Shown here: positions 26,300 to 35,322 of the stretch, one piece after another | Layout of the letters: the number at the start of each line of letters is the position of its first letter | Numbering within the stretch: the first letter of the stretch is position 1 | NCBI RefSeq assembly: GCF_010726245.1 | Contig: NZ_AP022561.1 | Coordinates: 620,001-684,000, forward strand | Length of the DNA stretch: 64,000 bases | Source: Mycolicibacterium aichiense | Lineage (GTDB): Bacteria > Actinomycetota > Actinomycetes > Mycobacteriales > Mycobacteriaceae | Direction of reading: 5' to 3' | Made by a program: the position numbers and the translations under genes | Notes under the pieces: model-generated | The model's input: the letters and a program-made list of their open reading frames with translations, nothing else | The model's database searches: none | What the model was told of the DNA's origin: nothing

Positions 26300-26686
26300 A
26301 TGTCTCGTCAGCTCACGGTGGCCGGCGGCTTTCTGGCAATCATTGCGGTAGCCGGTCTTTCAGCGGGCTGCGGCCAGTCCTCCAAGGAGAACCCGTCGTC
26401 CACCACCTCGAGTAGCGCCTCGACCAGCAAGCCGGCACCGTCGCCCACCGAGAAGGGGGTCATCCAGATGCCGCCGCGCGCCTTCAACCAAAATCAGAAC
26501 GCTGCGGATGGAATGCTGGCGCTGCAGAGTCAGGGCTACAACGTCCAGTACAACTTCTCCGCCGGCAGCGGCAGTGACCGCCCGTTGTCGGAGTGCAAGA
26601 TCACGGATGTCGACGGCCTGCAGGGGGATCACCCGCCTGCCAACACGACCGTCTATCTCACGATCTCCTGCCCAGGCAGCAACTGA
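26300..26686 (+). CDS. Small exported protein, probable lipoprotein
   Basis: This 128-residue protein has a signal peptide MSRQLTVAGGFLAIIAVAGL ending at SAGC, an acceptable but not canonical lipobox. A Ser/Thr/Pro linker follows, then a small globular domain of about 60 residues with one Cys pair (SECKITDV...ISCPG). The domain contains DGMLALQSQGYNVQYNF and resembles small mycobacterial secreted domains with PASTA-like topology, but I cannot name it with certainty. An in-frame ATG at 26267 would add MVKHGINGSVT, which would also make a plausible n-region. It is convergent with the metalloprotease gene. Confidence 0.7.
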   Translation: MSRQLTVAGGFLAIIAVAGLSAGCGQSSKENPSSTTSSSASTSKPAPSPTEKGVIQMPPRAFNQNQNAADGMLALQSQGYNVQYNFSAGSGSDRPLSECKITDVDGLQGDHPPANTTVYLTISCPGSN

Positions 26687-26698
26687 GCCTGCGGGTGA

Positions 26699-28438
26699 CT
26701 ACCGCCTGCGGCGGCGGACGAGCATCAGGCCGATGAACAGCACCGCGACGGTCGGGGACGCCGACACCATCGTGTAACCGAGATCCTTCATGATGCCGAT
26801 CTCGATGGTGCTCAGCGTCCGGACGCCCAGCCCGGTGTCCGACGAGGCGTTCATCAGCTTCTCGTTGGCGCCCGTGTAGTAGTCGTCGTTCAGGTGCGAC
26901 ATCGAGCTGCCGGACTCCCACGGGCTCGGGCTGTACAGCGGCACCGGGTTACCGCCATTGGCCGCCATCGCGTTGGCGCCACCGAAGTACATGCCGTTGC
27001 TGACGCCGCCGGTCAGGTTCGAGTTGTAGGCGGTGTTGAACGTCGTGCCGGTGAACACCGAGTTGCCGTTCTTGTCCACCATGAACCTGTCGAAGTCGGT
27101 CCAGTTCTCGACGGTGTTGTTGCCGGCCTTGTCCACGACCGACAGGAAGCCGTAGGTGTGCAGCAGTTCGTGCATTGCGGTGGACTGGAAGTCGTAGCTT
27201 CCCCCGGGCACCGTCGAGAAATAGCCCCAGCCATAGCCGAAGTTCCAGTCGATCGTGCCGTCGGCCGCCGACCCGTTGGGGTCCACGCCGGTGAGAATCT
27301 TCTGCTGCACAACGGTATTCGAGAAGCCCTGGTCGCTGACCAGGTCGCTGCCTGCCGATGCCAGTGTTGCGCCCGCCAGCGAGTACTGGCCGGTGACCGC
27401 ATACGTGAGGGTGACGTTGTGCTCCGGCACGAAATAGCTCGACAGGTAGATGGCTGTCGCCGCGAGCTCCGCGCGAGCAGCGCTGGACCAGAACTGCGAG
27501 CCGTTGCCGTAGGTGAAGGTGTAGGTGATCCGCGGGGTGCCCGCGGGTTCCTGGTAGATCGAGCCGGCCGCGTAGGTGCTGGAGGTCCGGAACCAGTTGA
27601 GCAGGTTGATGTGCGTCCCGGTATCGGTGGCCGAGACGACGAAGGAGTCGACGATGTTGGAGCCCGGATCGTTCGGGGTGTAGGTGTAGTTGCCCGCGGC
27701 GTCGACGCTGACGGTGCCGTAGTGGCCTTGCTGGGTCACCTTGTAGACGAGGCGATCGCCTTCAGGGTCGGTTGCGCCGATCTTGCCGGTGATGGGTCCG
27801 GTGACTTCACCGGTGAGTTGAACCGGGGTGACCTTGGGTGCCTCGTTGAAGAACGTGCGGCGCACCAACAGGGCTGCACCCTCGAAGAGCCCCTGCACCG
27901 AGCCGACCAGACCGGTCAGCACATCGGTGGGCGAGGCGCTGGCCGACGGCACGCGGAAGGCGGTGACCGTCGACGTCGTCGTGGCGGCGGCGACCGGTGT
28001 GGCTGTCGCCGACTGGGTCGCCGAGCTCGTGGCCGGCTGCTGGTTGTCGGTCGTCTGCGCCGGCGTGCTCTCGGTGTCGGAGCTCGCGACGGCCGAGGCA
28101 TCGGAGACCGAGCGGCTGGACTGCGCCTTCGGCTTCTCGACGGTGGTCGCGCTGGGGGTGCTGGCGTGGACGCGCGCCGCTGAGGTGGGCTTGCGGGTGC
28201 TGCTGCCGGCAGCAGACGGCGTCTTCGACGACGACGATGCGGCACTGTCCTGGCCGGCCCTGGCGGTGCGGGCCGATTTCGCGGTCCCGCTACTCGCCTT
28301 TGCCGGACCTGCCGATACCGAGGAGGAATCCTTGTCGGGGCTGTCGGCGCTGGCAATGGCGACGGTCGGCCACGCCAGAGACAGGCCCAATGCGACGGCG
28401 GCCGCACCAGCTCGTGCGCCACGCTGGACATTTGCCAT
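26699..28438 (-). CDS. Cell-surface zincin metalloprotease with Ig-like domain and C-terminal anchor
   Basis: This 579-residue protein has a signal peptide (cleavage near ASA-DS, about residue 31) and a long Ser/Thr/Ala low-complexity region (about 33-170). A VCBS/Ig-like domain follows with IGATDPEGDRLVYKV and GNYTYTPND (about 205-255). The catalytic region holds HELLHTYGF (near 421-429), an HExxHxxGF zinc motif. It ends in a hydrophobic helix plus RRRRR, the layout of a C-terminal membrane or cell-wall anchor. The downstream Met-turn is not obvious, so the zincin clan is uncertain. The first 31 residues resemble those of other large mycobacterial Ig-like surface proteins. Confidence 0.75.
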   Translation of the reverse strand: MANVQRGARAGAAAVALGLSLAWPTVAIASADSPDKDSSSVSAGPAKASSGTAKSARTARAGQDSAASSSSKTPSAAGSSTRKPTSAARVHASTPSATTVEKPKAQSSRSVSDASAVASSDTESTPAQTTDNQQPATSSATQSATATPVAAATTTSTVTAFRVPSASASPTDVLTGLVGSVQGLFEGAALLVRRTFFNEAPKVTPVQLTGEVTGPITGKIGATDPEGDRLVYKVTQQGHYGTVSVDAAGNYTYTPNDPGSNIVDSFVVSATDTGTHINLLNWFRTSSTYAAGSIYQEPAGTPRITYTFTYGNGSQFWSSAARAELAATAIYLSSYFVPEHNVTLTYAVTGQYSLAGATLASAGSDLVSDQGFSNTVVQQKILTGVDPNGSAADGTIDWNFGYGWGYFSTVPGGSYDFQSTAMHELLHTYGFLSVVDKAGNNTVENWTDFDRFMVDKNGNSVFTGTTFNTAYNSNLTGGVSNGMYFGGANAMAANGGNPVPLYSPSPWESGSSMSHLNDDYYTGANEKLMNASSDTGLGVRTLSTIEIGIMKDLGYTMVSASPTVAVLFIGLMLVRRRRR

Positions 28439-28657
28439 GGAAGAACCGCCTTCGTGTCATCTGTTGCCGGTGAAGTCGGCGGACTTCAGGCAAACCCCCC
28501 GGTGTGGGTGCCAAACCGCAGGTGCGGCCGTGTACCCGTTTGCTTTCTCAGCGAATATTAAGCTAAGTCGCCGGCTTTGGGGAGCGGTTACGCGCGAACG
28601 TCGCCCCGACTGTGACAGCCCCAGCTAGTTGACATCGGGAAGCGACATGATGGGTCG

Positions 28658-29452
28658 ATGGCGATATCGAAGGAGCAGCGCACGGCGGCGAACTCGCCCC
28701 GCGGCATGAACCGCTGGGAACTGTTCACCTGTGCGCGCCGGGGACACGTCACCTACGCGCCCGACGATGCCGCTCTTGCCGGGCGGCTGAGCGGGACGAC
28801 CGGTCTGGGCGAAGTATGGCGGTGCCTGCGGTGCGGGGAGTTCGTCGTCGGACCTCCACATGGTCGCGGCCCAGCAGACCACGCCCCGCTGATCCTTCGC
28901 GGCAGCGCGTTGCGGCAGGCGATCATCGTGCGGGCGCTGGCGGTGGAGCGGTGGGTCCGGGCGCTGTTGATCGCGCTCGCCGCGTGGGCGGTGTGGCAGT
29001 TCCGCGGCGCGCGGGGCTCGATCCAGGCCGCCGTCGAACGCGACCTGCCCCTGCTCCGGGCCTCGGGAATCAAAGTCGACCAGATGACCGCGGTGCACGA
29101 GTTGGAGAAGGCGCTGGCCACCAAGCCCAGCACGCTGATGCTGGTGTTCGTCGCGCTGCTCGTCTACGCGCTGCTCGAGATGATCGAGGGCATCGGGTTG
29201 TGGCTGCTGTCGCGCTGGGGCGAATACTTCGCCGTGGTCGCGACGTCGATCTTCCTGCCGTTGGAGGTCTATGACCTCCTGGTCAAGGGGGTCACATTCA
29301 CCCGCGGAGGAGCATTCGTCATCAACGTGGCCGCGGTGATCTATCTGGTGGTGTCCAAGCGGCTGTTCGGCCTGCGCGGTGGCCGACAGGCCTATGACGA
29401 CGAACGGCGCGGCGAACAGTTGCTCGATGTCGAGCGAGCTGCCCTGGCCTGA
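28658..29452 (+). CDS. DUF2127 membrane protein with N-terminal CxxC motif
   Basis: This 264-residue protein has a soluble N-terminal part holding WRCLRCGEFVVGPP (CxxC, near residue 56), possibly half of a zinc knuckle with Cys25. Four hydrophobic segments follow (near 100, 155, 185 and 220), with the DUF2127 signature LLEMIEGIGLWLLSRWGEYFAVVATS. The family is widespread in bacteria without known function. The 219 bases upstream, shared with the divergent metalloprotease, show no motif I can name. Confidence 0.78.
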   Translation: MAISKEQRTAANSPRGMNRWELFTCARRGHVTYAPDDAALAGRLSGTTGLGEVWRCLRCGEFVVGPPHGRGPADHAPLILRGSALRQAIIVRALAVERWVRALLIALAAWAVWQFRGARGSIQAAVERDLPLLRASGIKVDQMTAVHELEKALATKPSTLMLVFVALLVYALLEMIEGIGLWLLSRWGEYFAVVATSIFLPLEVYDLLVKGVTFTRGGAFVINVAAVIYLVVSKRLFGLRGGRQAYDDERRGEQLLDVERAALA

Positions 29453-29461
29453 CCGCTGAGC

Positions 29462-30457
29462 TCACAGGTCAAGGACGCATTTGCCCAGCTGGCTGCGGTC
29501 GGCTACCCGCGCGAGCGCGACGGGAGCGTCGTCGAATGCCCACCTGTTGCGGACGGTGTCGCCGATGGCGCCGCGGTCCAGGAGGTCGGTGAGGCCGCGC
29601 AGCACGTACTCGGTGTGTTCGCGCGATTGCGGTGCGGCGAGCACGCCCACCAGTGAGGTGTTGGTGACCGCCATCATCTGGACGTCGACCGTGGGCCAGC
29701 TGCCGCTGGCGAAACCGACGGCGAGGTGCCGGCCGTGGCGGGCCAGTGCGCCCATCGCGGTGCTGCCCTGAGCGCCGCCGACCGGGTCGAAGATCATGTC
29801 GACGCCCTGCCAGTCGGTGATCTCGCGCAGGGCCTGGGCCAGGGGACGCCCGTCGTCGGCTGCGTCGTCTCTGGCCACCACGACGTGGTCAGCGCCGAAC
29901 GATCGGCAGAACTCGGCACGGCTCTGCTCGCCGACCACCGCAATCACTGTGGCTCCCAATGCCTTACCGAGTTGGACGGCGGCGATGCCGCTGCCGCCGG
30001 CCGCGCCGAGCACCGCCAGACGCTGCCCGGGGCGTAGCTGCCCGCGATCGACCAGGCCGGTCCACGCGGTGACATTGGGGATCCAGAAGCCGGCGGCGGC
30101 GCAATCGTCGAGCGCGGCGGGTGCCGGGAGGAGCGACGTCGCCGGCGCGAGCGCTTCCTCGGCGAACGCGCCGTTGCCGTTCATGAAATCGCTGACGCCC
30201 ATGACCCGGGTGCCGATCGGGACCTCGACTCCGGGACCGACCGCGGTTACCGTGCCCGCCAGCTCCTGCCCGGGGGTGAAGGGAACGGCAGGGGTGAGTG
30301 GGTAGGTGCCGCGGCACATCAGGACGTCCGGTAGCCCGATTCCGGCCGCCGCGACGCGGACCCGAACCTGACCGGGCCCAGGGGCGGGCACCTCGCGCTC
30401 CACCAACCTCAAGACGGCCTCGGGCTCGCCGGGGCCCTGCACCTGCCACGCTCTCAT
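29462..30457 (-). CDS. Quinone oxidoreductase-like MDR dehydrogenase
   Basis: This 331-residue medium-chain dehydrogenase lacks zinc ligands. It has the N-terminal GroES-like fold (PGQVRVRVAAAGIGLPDVLMCRG) and the Rossmann motif LGAAGGSGIAAVQLGKALGA. I chose the ATG giving MRAWQVQGPGEP because GGAGGT lies 7 bases upstream; longer starts would run into the palindrome at 30500-30512. Family members reduce quinones or enoyl groups with NADPH. It is divergent from the acyl-CoA dehydrogenase gene. Confidence 0.85.
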   Translation of the reverse strand: MRAWQVQGPGEPEAVLRLVEREVPAPGPGQVRVRVAAAGIGLPDVLMCRGTYPLTPAVPFTPGQELAGTVTAVGPGVEVPIGTRVMGVSDFMNGNGAFAEEALAPATSLLPAPAALDDCAAAGFWIPNVTAWTGLVDRGQLRPGQRLAVLGAAGGSGIAAVQLGKALGATVIAVVGEQSRAEFCRSFGADHVVVARDDAADDGRPLAQALREITDWQGVDMIFDPVGGAQGSTAMGALARHGRHLAVGFASGSWPTVDVQMMAVTNTSLVGVLAAPQSREHTEYVLRGLTDLLDRGAIGDTVRNRWAFDDAPVALARVADRSQLGKCVLDL

Positions 30458-30499
30458 CGGTCCGACCTCCGCGGCGTTGCGCTCGACGATCACACCATG

Positions 30500-30512
30500 A
30501 TTACACTGTGAT
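30500..30512. promoter_or_regulatory. Palindromic operator candidate between divergent catabolic operons
   Basis: ATtACA-C-TGTgAT is a 13-base palindrome with five of six arm pairs complementary. A wider repeat ATCACA (30489-30494) and TGTGAT (30507-30512) overlaps it. It lies 22 bases before the acyl-CoA dehydrogenase start and 42 bases before the oxidoreductase start. The TetR gene at the end of the rightward operon is the natural candidate to bind here. Confidence 0.5.
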
Positions 30513-30534
30513 TTGACTAGGCGGAAGGGCTGGC

Positions 30535-31830
30535 ATGGCGTGGGATTTCGAAACCGACCCCGAGTTCGCCGAGCAGCTGGCGTGGATGCGCGAGTTCATC
30601 GACGCCGACGTGATCCCGCTGGAGCCGATCCTGTCCGAGCTGCCGGCCGAGGAATGGCAGGCGGTCAAGCGTCATCTTCAGGAACGGGTCAAGGCGCAGG
30701 GACTCTGGGGCATGTTCCTCGATCCCAGCCTCGGCGGTACCGGCGGCGGACAACTCAAACTGGCGCTGATGTCGGAGATCATCGGCCGCGCCATGGTCTC
30801 GATGGAACTGTTCGGTGTGCAGGCCCCGGACAGCGGCAATATGGAGTTGCTCGCCCACGGCGCCGACGAGGCGCAGAAACAACGCTGGCTGTTCCCGAAT
30901 CTGCGCGGTGAGATCTCGAGTGCCTTCGCCCTGACCGAGCCGTTCCTGGCCGGCGCCGATCCGACCGTCATCGCCACGACGGCAGTCGCGGACGGCGACA
31001 GTTGGATCATCAACGGCCACAAGTGGTTCACCACCAACGCGTCGTGCGCCGACATCATTCTGGTGGTTGCCGAGACCGACCCCGACAAGCGGCCGCACCG
31101 GCACGCATCGATCTTCGTGGTGCCGACCGATACGCCCGGACTCGAGATCGTCCGGGAGATTCCCACGATGGCGCACTCCGACCCGGAGTACGGCCGGCGC
31201 GGTAACCATGCCGAGGTGATGTTCCGGGACTGCCGGGTGCCGGCGGATCATCTGATCGGGCAGCGGGGCGCGGGTTTCCTGCTGGCCCAGCAGCGCCTCG
31301 GTGGCGGACGGATTCACCATGCCATGCGCTGGCTCGGGCAGGCGCAACGCGCACTGGACATCATGGGGGAGCGTGCCGTATCGCGGCAATCGCACGGCCG
31401 CCTCCTCGGTGAGCATCAGATGGTTCAGGACTACATCGCGTTGTCGCACACCGAAATTCAGGCCGCTAGGTTGTTGACGTTCCACACCGCCTGGAAGATG
31501 GATCGGCTGGGGGCCAGTGCGGTGCGTGCCGACCTGGGCATGGTCAAGGCGCACGTGTCGAAGGTCGTGCTCGCGGTGCTCGACCGCACGATTCAGGTGT
31601 GTGGAGCGCTGGGGTACTCCGGTGACCTGCCCGTCGAGCAGTGGTACCGAATCACCCGGTTCGGGTCGATCGGCGACGGCCCCGACGAGCTGCACAAGTC
31701 GGTGCTGGCCCGGCATGTGCTCAAGAAGTACCAACCCGTCGACGGGTGGCCGACCGAACATCTGCCGTCGCGCCGCCCTGCGGCGCAACAGAAGTGGCAA
31801 CAGCTGAGGCAGGAAGCGGGAATCGCATGA
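30535..31830 (+). CDS. Acyl-CoA dehydrogenase (long, phosphotransferase-associated type)
   Basis: This 431-residue flavoenzyme has the acyl-CoA dehydrogenase three-domain fold. It shows FALTEPFLAGADPTVI in the flavin region (about residues 130-145), WIINGHKWFTTNA (about 160-172), and the C-terminal FGSIGDGPDELHKSVLARHV (about 380-399), which marks the ACAD10/11-like group. It oxidises acyl-CoA esters to enoyl-CoA. It is the first gene of a three-gene operon with a zinc-less MDR and a TetR gene, joined by 4-base overlaps. A gene for an aminoglycoside phosphotransferase-like kinase lies 2.3 kb away, the usual partner of this group. Confidence 0.9.
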   Translation: MAWDFETDPEFAEQLAWMREFIDADVIPLEPILSELPAEEWQAVKRHLQERVKAQGLWGMFLDPSLGGTGGGQLKLALMSEIIGRAMVSMELFGVQAPDSGNMELLAHGADEAQKQRWLFPNLRGEISSAFALTEPFLAGADPTVIATTAVADGDSWIINGHKWFTTNASCADIILVVAETDPDKRPHRHASIFVVPTDTPGLEIVREIPTMAHSDPEYGRRGNHAEVMFRDCRVPADHLIGQRGAGFLLAQQRLGGGRIHHAMRWLGQAQRALDIMGERAVSRQSHGRLLGEHQMVQDYIALSHTEIQAARLLTFHTAWKMDRLGASAVRADLGMVKAHVSKVVLAVLDRTIQVCGALGYSGDLPVEQWYRITRFGSIGDGPDELHKSVLARHVLKKYQPVDGWPTEHLPSRRPAAQQKWQQLRQEAGIA

Positions 31831-32837
31831 GCACCTACACGGCGATGGTGATGACGGCGCAAGGGGCAGCGCCGGAACCGGAGCAGCGGCCGGTGCCACA
31901 TCCCGGCGCGGGTGAAGTACTGGTGAAGGTCAACGCGTCGAGCGTCAACTATCACGACATGGTGAATCTGGCCGGCCTGATCTGGGGTGAGTGGCCTCGT
32001 GTCCCGATGAGCGACGGCGCGGGGGAGGTCGTGGCGATCGGGTCTGACGTCACCGACTTCTCGGTGGGCGACCGCGTGATGAGCGCTTTCCACCCGGGTT
32101 GGCAGGACGGTCCGCCCACCCCGCAGGCCAAGGCCGAACTGCCCGGCGACAGCGGGGACGGCTGGTTGCAGCAGTACCGCATCGCGGCAAGCGACGGGCT
32201 GGTCGCGACGCCAACGCATTTGAGTGATATCGAGGCGGCGACGCTGCCATGCGCGGGAGTCACCGCGTGGAATGCATTGCTGGAGGCCGGAATCGGGCCT
32301 GGCGACGTCGTCGTCACGCAGGGCACCGGCGGCGTGTCGTTGTTCGCCGTCCAGTTCGCGCACGCGCTCGGTGCGGAGGTCATCCTGACCTCATCGTCTG
32401 ACGAGAAGCTTGACATCGGATCTGGCTTGGGGGCGGCGCACCTCATCAACTACCGCGCCACGCCGGACTGGGAGAACGAGGTCAAGCGCATCACCGGCGG
32501 ACGTGGCGCCGATCTGGTGGTCGACCTGGGTGGCCCACAGACGCTGGCCCACTCGGTGCGTGCCGCCCGGATGGGGGGCACCGTCGCAGTGATCGGTGTG
32601 CTCACGGGGTTCGATGCCGCGCCGATACCCGTTGCCGAGTTGATGCTCAACAACATTCGGGTCATCGGCATCACCGTCGGCAGTGTGCTGAGCTTCGTTG
32701 AGCTGTGTGAGTTGATCTCCACCGCCGGCATCAAGCCGCACATCAGTCATGTCTTCGACTGGACCGAGGTGGGCGAAGCCGTCCGCGTGTTGCAGGCCGG
32801 CGAGCATGTCGGCAAGATCGCGCTGAGGATCTCATGA
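31827..32837 (+). CDS. Zinc-independent MDR dehydrogenase / quinone oxidoreductase
   Basis: This 336-residue protein starts MSTYTAMVMTAQG at an ATG overlapping the upstream TGA. It has the GroES-like domain (HPGAGEVLVKVNASSVNYHDMVNLAG), the nucleotide-binding loop VTQGTGGVSLFAVQFAHALGAEV (about residues 164-186) and no catalytic Cys/His zinc ligands. It probably reduces an enoyl or quinone intermediate with NADPH. Its stop overlaps the TetR start by ATGA, so the operon is translationally coupled throughout. Confidence 0.87.
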   Translation: MSTYTAMVMTAQGAAPEPEQRPVPHPGAGEVLVKVNASSVNYHDMVNLAGLIWGEWPRVPMSDGAGEVVAIGSDVTDFSVGDRVMSAFHPGWQDGPPTPQAKAELPGDSGDGWLQQYRIAASDGLVATPTHLSDIEAATLPCAGVTAWNALLEAGIGPGDVVVTQGTGGVSLFAVQFAHALGAEVILTSSSDEKLDIGSGLGAAHLINYRATPDWENEVKRITGGRGADLVVDLGGPQTLAHSVRAARMGGTVAVIGVLTGFDAAPIPVAELMLNNIRVIGITVGSVLSFVELCELISTAGIKPHISHVFDWTEVGEAVRVLQAGEHVGKIALRIS

Positions 32838-33412
32838 CCGGTGAGATCGATTTGCGGCCTGAACAAATCGTGGCCGCCGCAGTGGACATCCTCCGTGAGG
32901 GCGGCCTCGACGCGGTCAGCATGCGCAGTGTGGCCGGCCGGCTCGGGGTGACCCCGCCGCCGGTGTATGCCCGTATCGGCAATAAGAACGCGCTGTTGGC
33001 TGCCGTCGCTGACCACTTCTTGGCCGACTTGGCTCCGGAGCCCTTCGATGGGGAGTTGTGGCCGGACTATGCGCGGCGCTGGACTTCGCAACTGCGGCAA
33101 CGGCTTAGCGAAGCAGCCGACAGCAGGCTCTTCCTCCAGGTGAAGCGACCCGCATATCTGGAGGCGTCCCGGCCGCTGCTGAAGTGCATGCGTCGCGACG
33201 GGATGTCGCGTGACCAAGCGGTGCGGGCCTGCCGGCTGCTGACGTGGGCGACGGTGGGCTTCGTCGCGATGGACCACCCGCCGCTGGAGGTGCCGGTCGG
33301 CCGTAATCGATTGGCGGGTAGTCATCCCGATGGCGTGACCGCAGGCGAGATCGACGAGTTGTTCTCGCTGCACATCGATTACCTGATCGAGGGCATCCGC
33401 CGCGACAGCTGA
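32834..33412 (+). CDS. TetR-family transcriptional regulator
   Basis: This 192-residue protein has a TetR N-terminal helix-turn-helix (about residues 8-52, AVSMRSVAGRLGVTPPPVYARIGNKNALLAAVADHFL), followed by a helical ligand domain of usual length. As the last gene of the acyl-CoA dehydrogenase operon it is a candidate local repressor acting at the 13-base palindrome near 30506 and at promoters for the leftward SDR/kinase genes. The ligand is unknown, but acyl-CoA is the usual class in such clusters. It abuts the convergent SDR gene. Confidence 0.88.
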   Translation: MTGEIDLRPEQIVAAAVDILREGGLDAVSMRSVAGRLGVTPPPVYARIGNKNALLAAVADHFLADLAPEPFDGELWPDYARRWTSQLRQRLSEAADSRLFLQVKRPAYLEASRPLLKCMRRDGMSRDQAVRACRLLTWATVGFVAMDHPPLEVPVGRNRLAGSHPDGVTAGEIDELFSLHIDYLIEGIRRDS

Positions 33413-34177
33413 CTACCCGGTGACGCCACCGTCGATCGTCATCAGTGATCCGGTGGTGTAGCTGGACGCGTCGGACAGCAGGTAGACCACGGCGCCGACG
33501 ACCTCCTCGGGTCGGCCGACCCGCCCCAGTGCGATCGGCTTGACGACGTCGGGCAGGGTGTCCGGGTTGCGGACGAAGCCCGCTGCGGCGTCGGTGTCGA
33601 ATGTTCCGCAGATGATGCAGTTGACCCGCACACCGTCGGAGGCGAACTCGAGTGCTGTCGCTTTGGTGAGCGCGTTGAGGCCGGCCTTGGCGGCGCCGTA
33701 GACCGGCGCGACGGGGGTCGGCTTCACCGATGCGAGCGAGCTGATGTTGACGATCGACCCGCCCCCGGTATTCGCCATGGCGTTCGCGGCCAGGGCAGTC
33801 AGGTGGGTAGGGCCTTTGAGGTTGACACCAATGACCTTGTCGAACAACGTCTCCGACGTTTCGAGCAATGACGGGGCCAGCGGGCTCATCCCGGCGTTGT
33901 TGACCAACCCGTCGAGCCGACCCCAGCGCTCGGTGGCTGCGTCGACGACGGCTCCCAGATCTTCCCAGTCGCCGACATGGCACTGCAGCGGGAACGCCTC
34001 GCCACCGTGGCTGGTGATGTGATCGGCCAGTGCTTCGCAGGAGGCCAGCTTGCGGCTGGCGATCACGACCTTCGCGCCGCGCTCGGCGAGGCCGACGCTC
34101 ATGGCGGCGCCGAGTCCGCGGCTGCCGCCGGTGATCAGCACAACGCGGCCGGAGACGTCGAACAGCGGGTCGGTCAT
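33413..34177 (-). CDS. Short-chain dehydrogenase/reductase (3-ketoacyl/3-hydroxyacyl type)
   Basis: This 254-residue SDR starts MTDPLFDVSGRVVLITGGSRGLGAAM, with the cofactor loop TGGSRGLG (about residues 16-23), NNAG near 94 and the catalytic YGAAKAG (about 160-166). The C-terminus ends SLMTIDGGVTG, as is typical of FabG-like enzymes. The ATG overlaps the stop of the upstream phosphotransferase by ATGA, so the pair is coupled. In context it probably works on a hydroxyacyl-CoA made by the acyl-CoA dehydrogenase pathway. Confidence 0.88.
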   Translation of the reverse strand: MTDPLFDVSGRVVLITGGSRGLGAAMSVGLAERGAKVVIASRKLASCEALADHITSHGGEAFPLQCHVGDWEDLGAVVDAATERWGRLDGLVNNAGMSPLAPSLLETSETLFDKVIGVNLKGPTHLTALAANAMANTGGGSIVNISSLASVKPTPVAPVYGAAKAGLNALTKATALEFASDGVRVNCIICGTFDTDAAAGFVRNPDTLPDVVKPIALGRVGRPEEVVGAVVYLLSDASSYTTGSLMTIDGGVTG

Positions 34178-35196
34178 CGGGCGAACCTCCTGGCGCGGAT
34201 CAGCAGGCTGTCGGCGATCCCGCCGAAGACTTCGTGAACCGGGTTGCGGGATTGGCCGCGAACATGTTTGGCGTAGGAGCCTTCCAGGACGATGGCGAGC
34301 TTCCACGCGCTGAACACCTGATACCAGTCGAAGGTGGACATGTCGCGACCGGTGTTGGCTGCGTATCGGTCGACGAGCTGTTCCGGTGATTGGCAGTAGT
34401 CGGGATGGATGCCATTGGGCGTGCCGGGGGCGGCAAGCGCGATGGGGTTGCCCTCCTCAGGCCAGAAGATCATCGCCCAGGCGAGGTCGATGAGCGGATC
34501 ACCGACGGTGGTCATCTCGAAGTCCACCACGCAGGCGATGCGCGGCGGTGCTGCCGGTGCCCAGATGACGTTGTCCACCTTGTAATCACCGTGCATGACG
34601 GTCAGATCGCCGTGCTGTGGGAGGTGCTCTCTGAGCCACTTTGCCAGCTCACCGACGTCGGGTAGGTCCCGGACCCGGTAACTGTCGAGTTGGCCGAGCC
34701 AGCGATCCACCTGCCTCCCGAGAAAGCCGTCCGGGTGAGACATCTCGGCCAGTGCGGTCGATGCCCAATCGACGGCGTGCAATTGCGCCAGGGTGTCGAC
34801 GAGTTGCTCGCCGATCGTGTCCTGCGACCGCGGGTCTTGTCGTAGTGCCTCGGGCAGGCCCTCGCGGCGGATGACGTCGCCGTCGACGAAAGACATCACG
34901 AAGAAGGGTGCGCCGAGGACGGCGGGGTCTTCGGAGCGGGCCAGAACTTTCGGCACTGGAATGCCCTGTGATTCCAGGATTTCCATGATGCGCGCTTCGC
35001 GGATCACCTGATGCGCGGTGGCGGACACCGCCGCGACGGGAGCGCGGCGCACCACCCACGGTTCGCCGAGCCGGTCGACGCGAAACATCTCGCAACTGCC
35101 GCCGCCGCGGATCGGCGTCACCTCGACGTCGGCAGGCTCGCCGGTGACCTCGGCCAGCCACGCGGTGAACCGCGGGACATCGAAGTCGGTCGCCAC
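34174..35196 (-). CDS. Aminoglycoside phosphotransferase-like kinase of acyl-CoA catabolism
   Basis: This 340-residue protein has the APH/choline-kinase fold, with the nucleotide loop GGGSCEMFRV (about residues 27-36), the catalytic loop VMHGDYKVDNVIW (about 207-219) and the metal-binding VVDFEMTTVGDPLIDLAW (about 226-243). Kinases of this group accompany ACAD10/11-type acyl-CoA dehydrogenases and are thought to phosphorylate hydroxyacyl-CoA substrates so that they can be eliminated. That is a plausible reading here but not proven by sequence. It is not expected to be an antibiotic resistance gene. Confidence 0.88.
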   Translation of the reverse strand: MATDFDVPRFTAWLAEVTGEPADVEVTPIRGGGSCEMFRVDRLGEPWVVRRAPVAAVSATAHQVIREARIMEILESQGIPVPKVLARSEDPAVLGAPFFVMSFVDGDVIRREGLPEALRQDPRSQDTIGEQLVDTLAQLHAVDWASTALAEMSHPDGFLGRQVDRWLGQLDSYRVRDLPDVGELAKWLREHLPQHGDLTVMHGDYKVDNVIWAPAAPPRIACVVDFEMTTVGDPLIDLAWAMIFWPEEGNPIALAAPGTPNGIHPDYCQSPEQLVDRYAANTGRDMSTFDWYQVFSAWKLAIVLEGSYAKHVRGQSRNPVHEVFGGIADSLLIRARRFAR

Positions 35197-35322
35197 CTAT
35201 GGGTTGTACACCGTGGGTAGTGGCGTTGTCACCGACTACGTTCCACTATCGAGTTAGGATCCTGCTGGCGGGGGTAGCTGTGAGATATCAGTGACTGGTG
35301 TCAAGGAACTATGGGGGAGCAC

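Noticed and set aside
34174..35196. Aminoglycoside resistance phosphotransferase
   Set aside because: The fold is shared, but gene context (acyl-CoA dehydrogenase, SDR) and general similarity fit the acyl-CoA-associated kinase group, not drug resistance.
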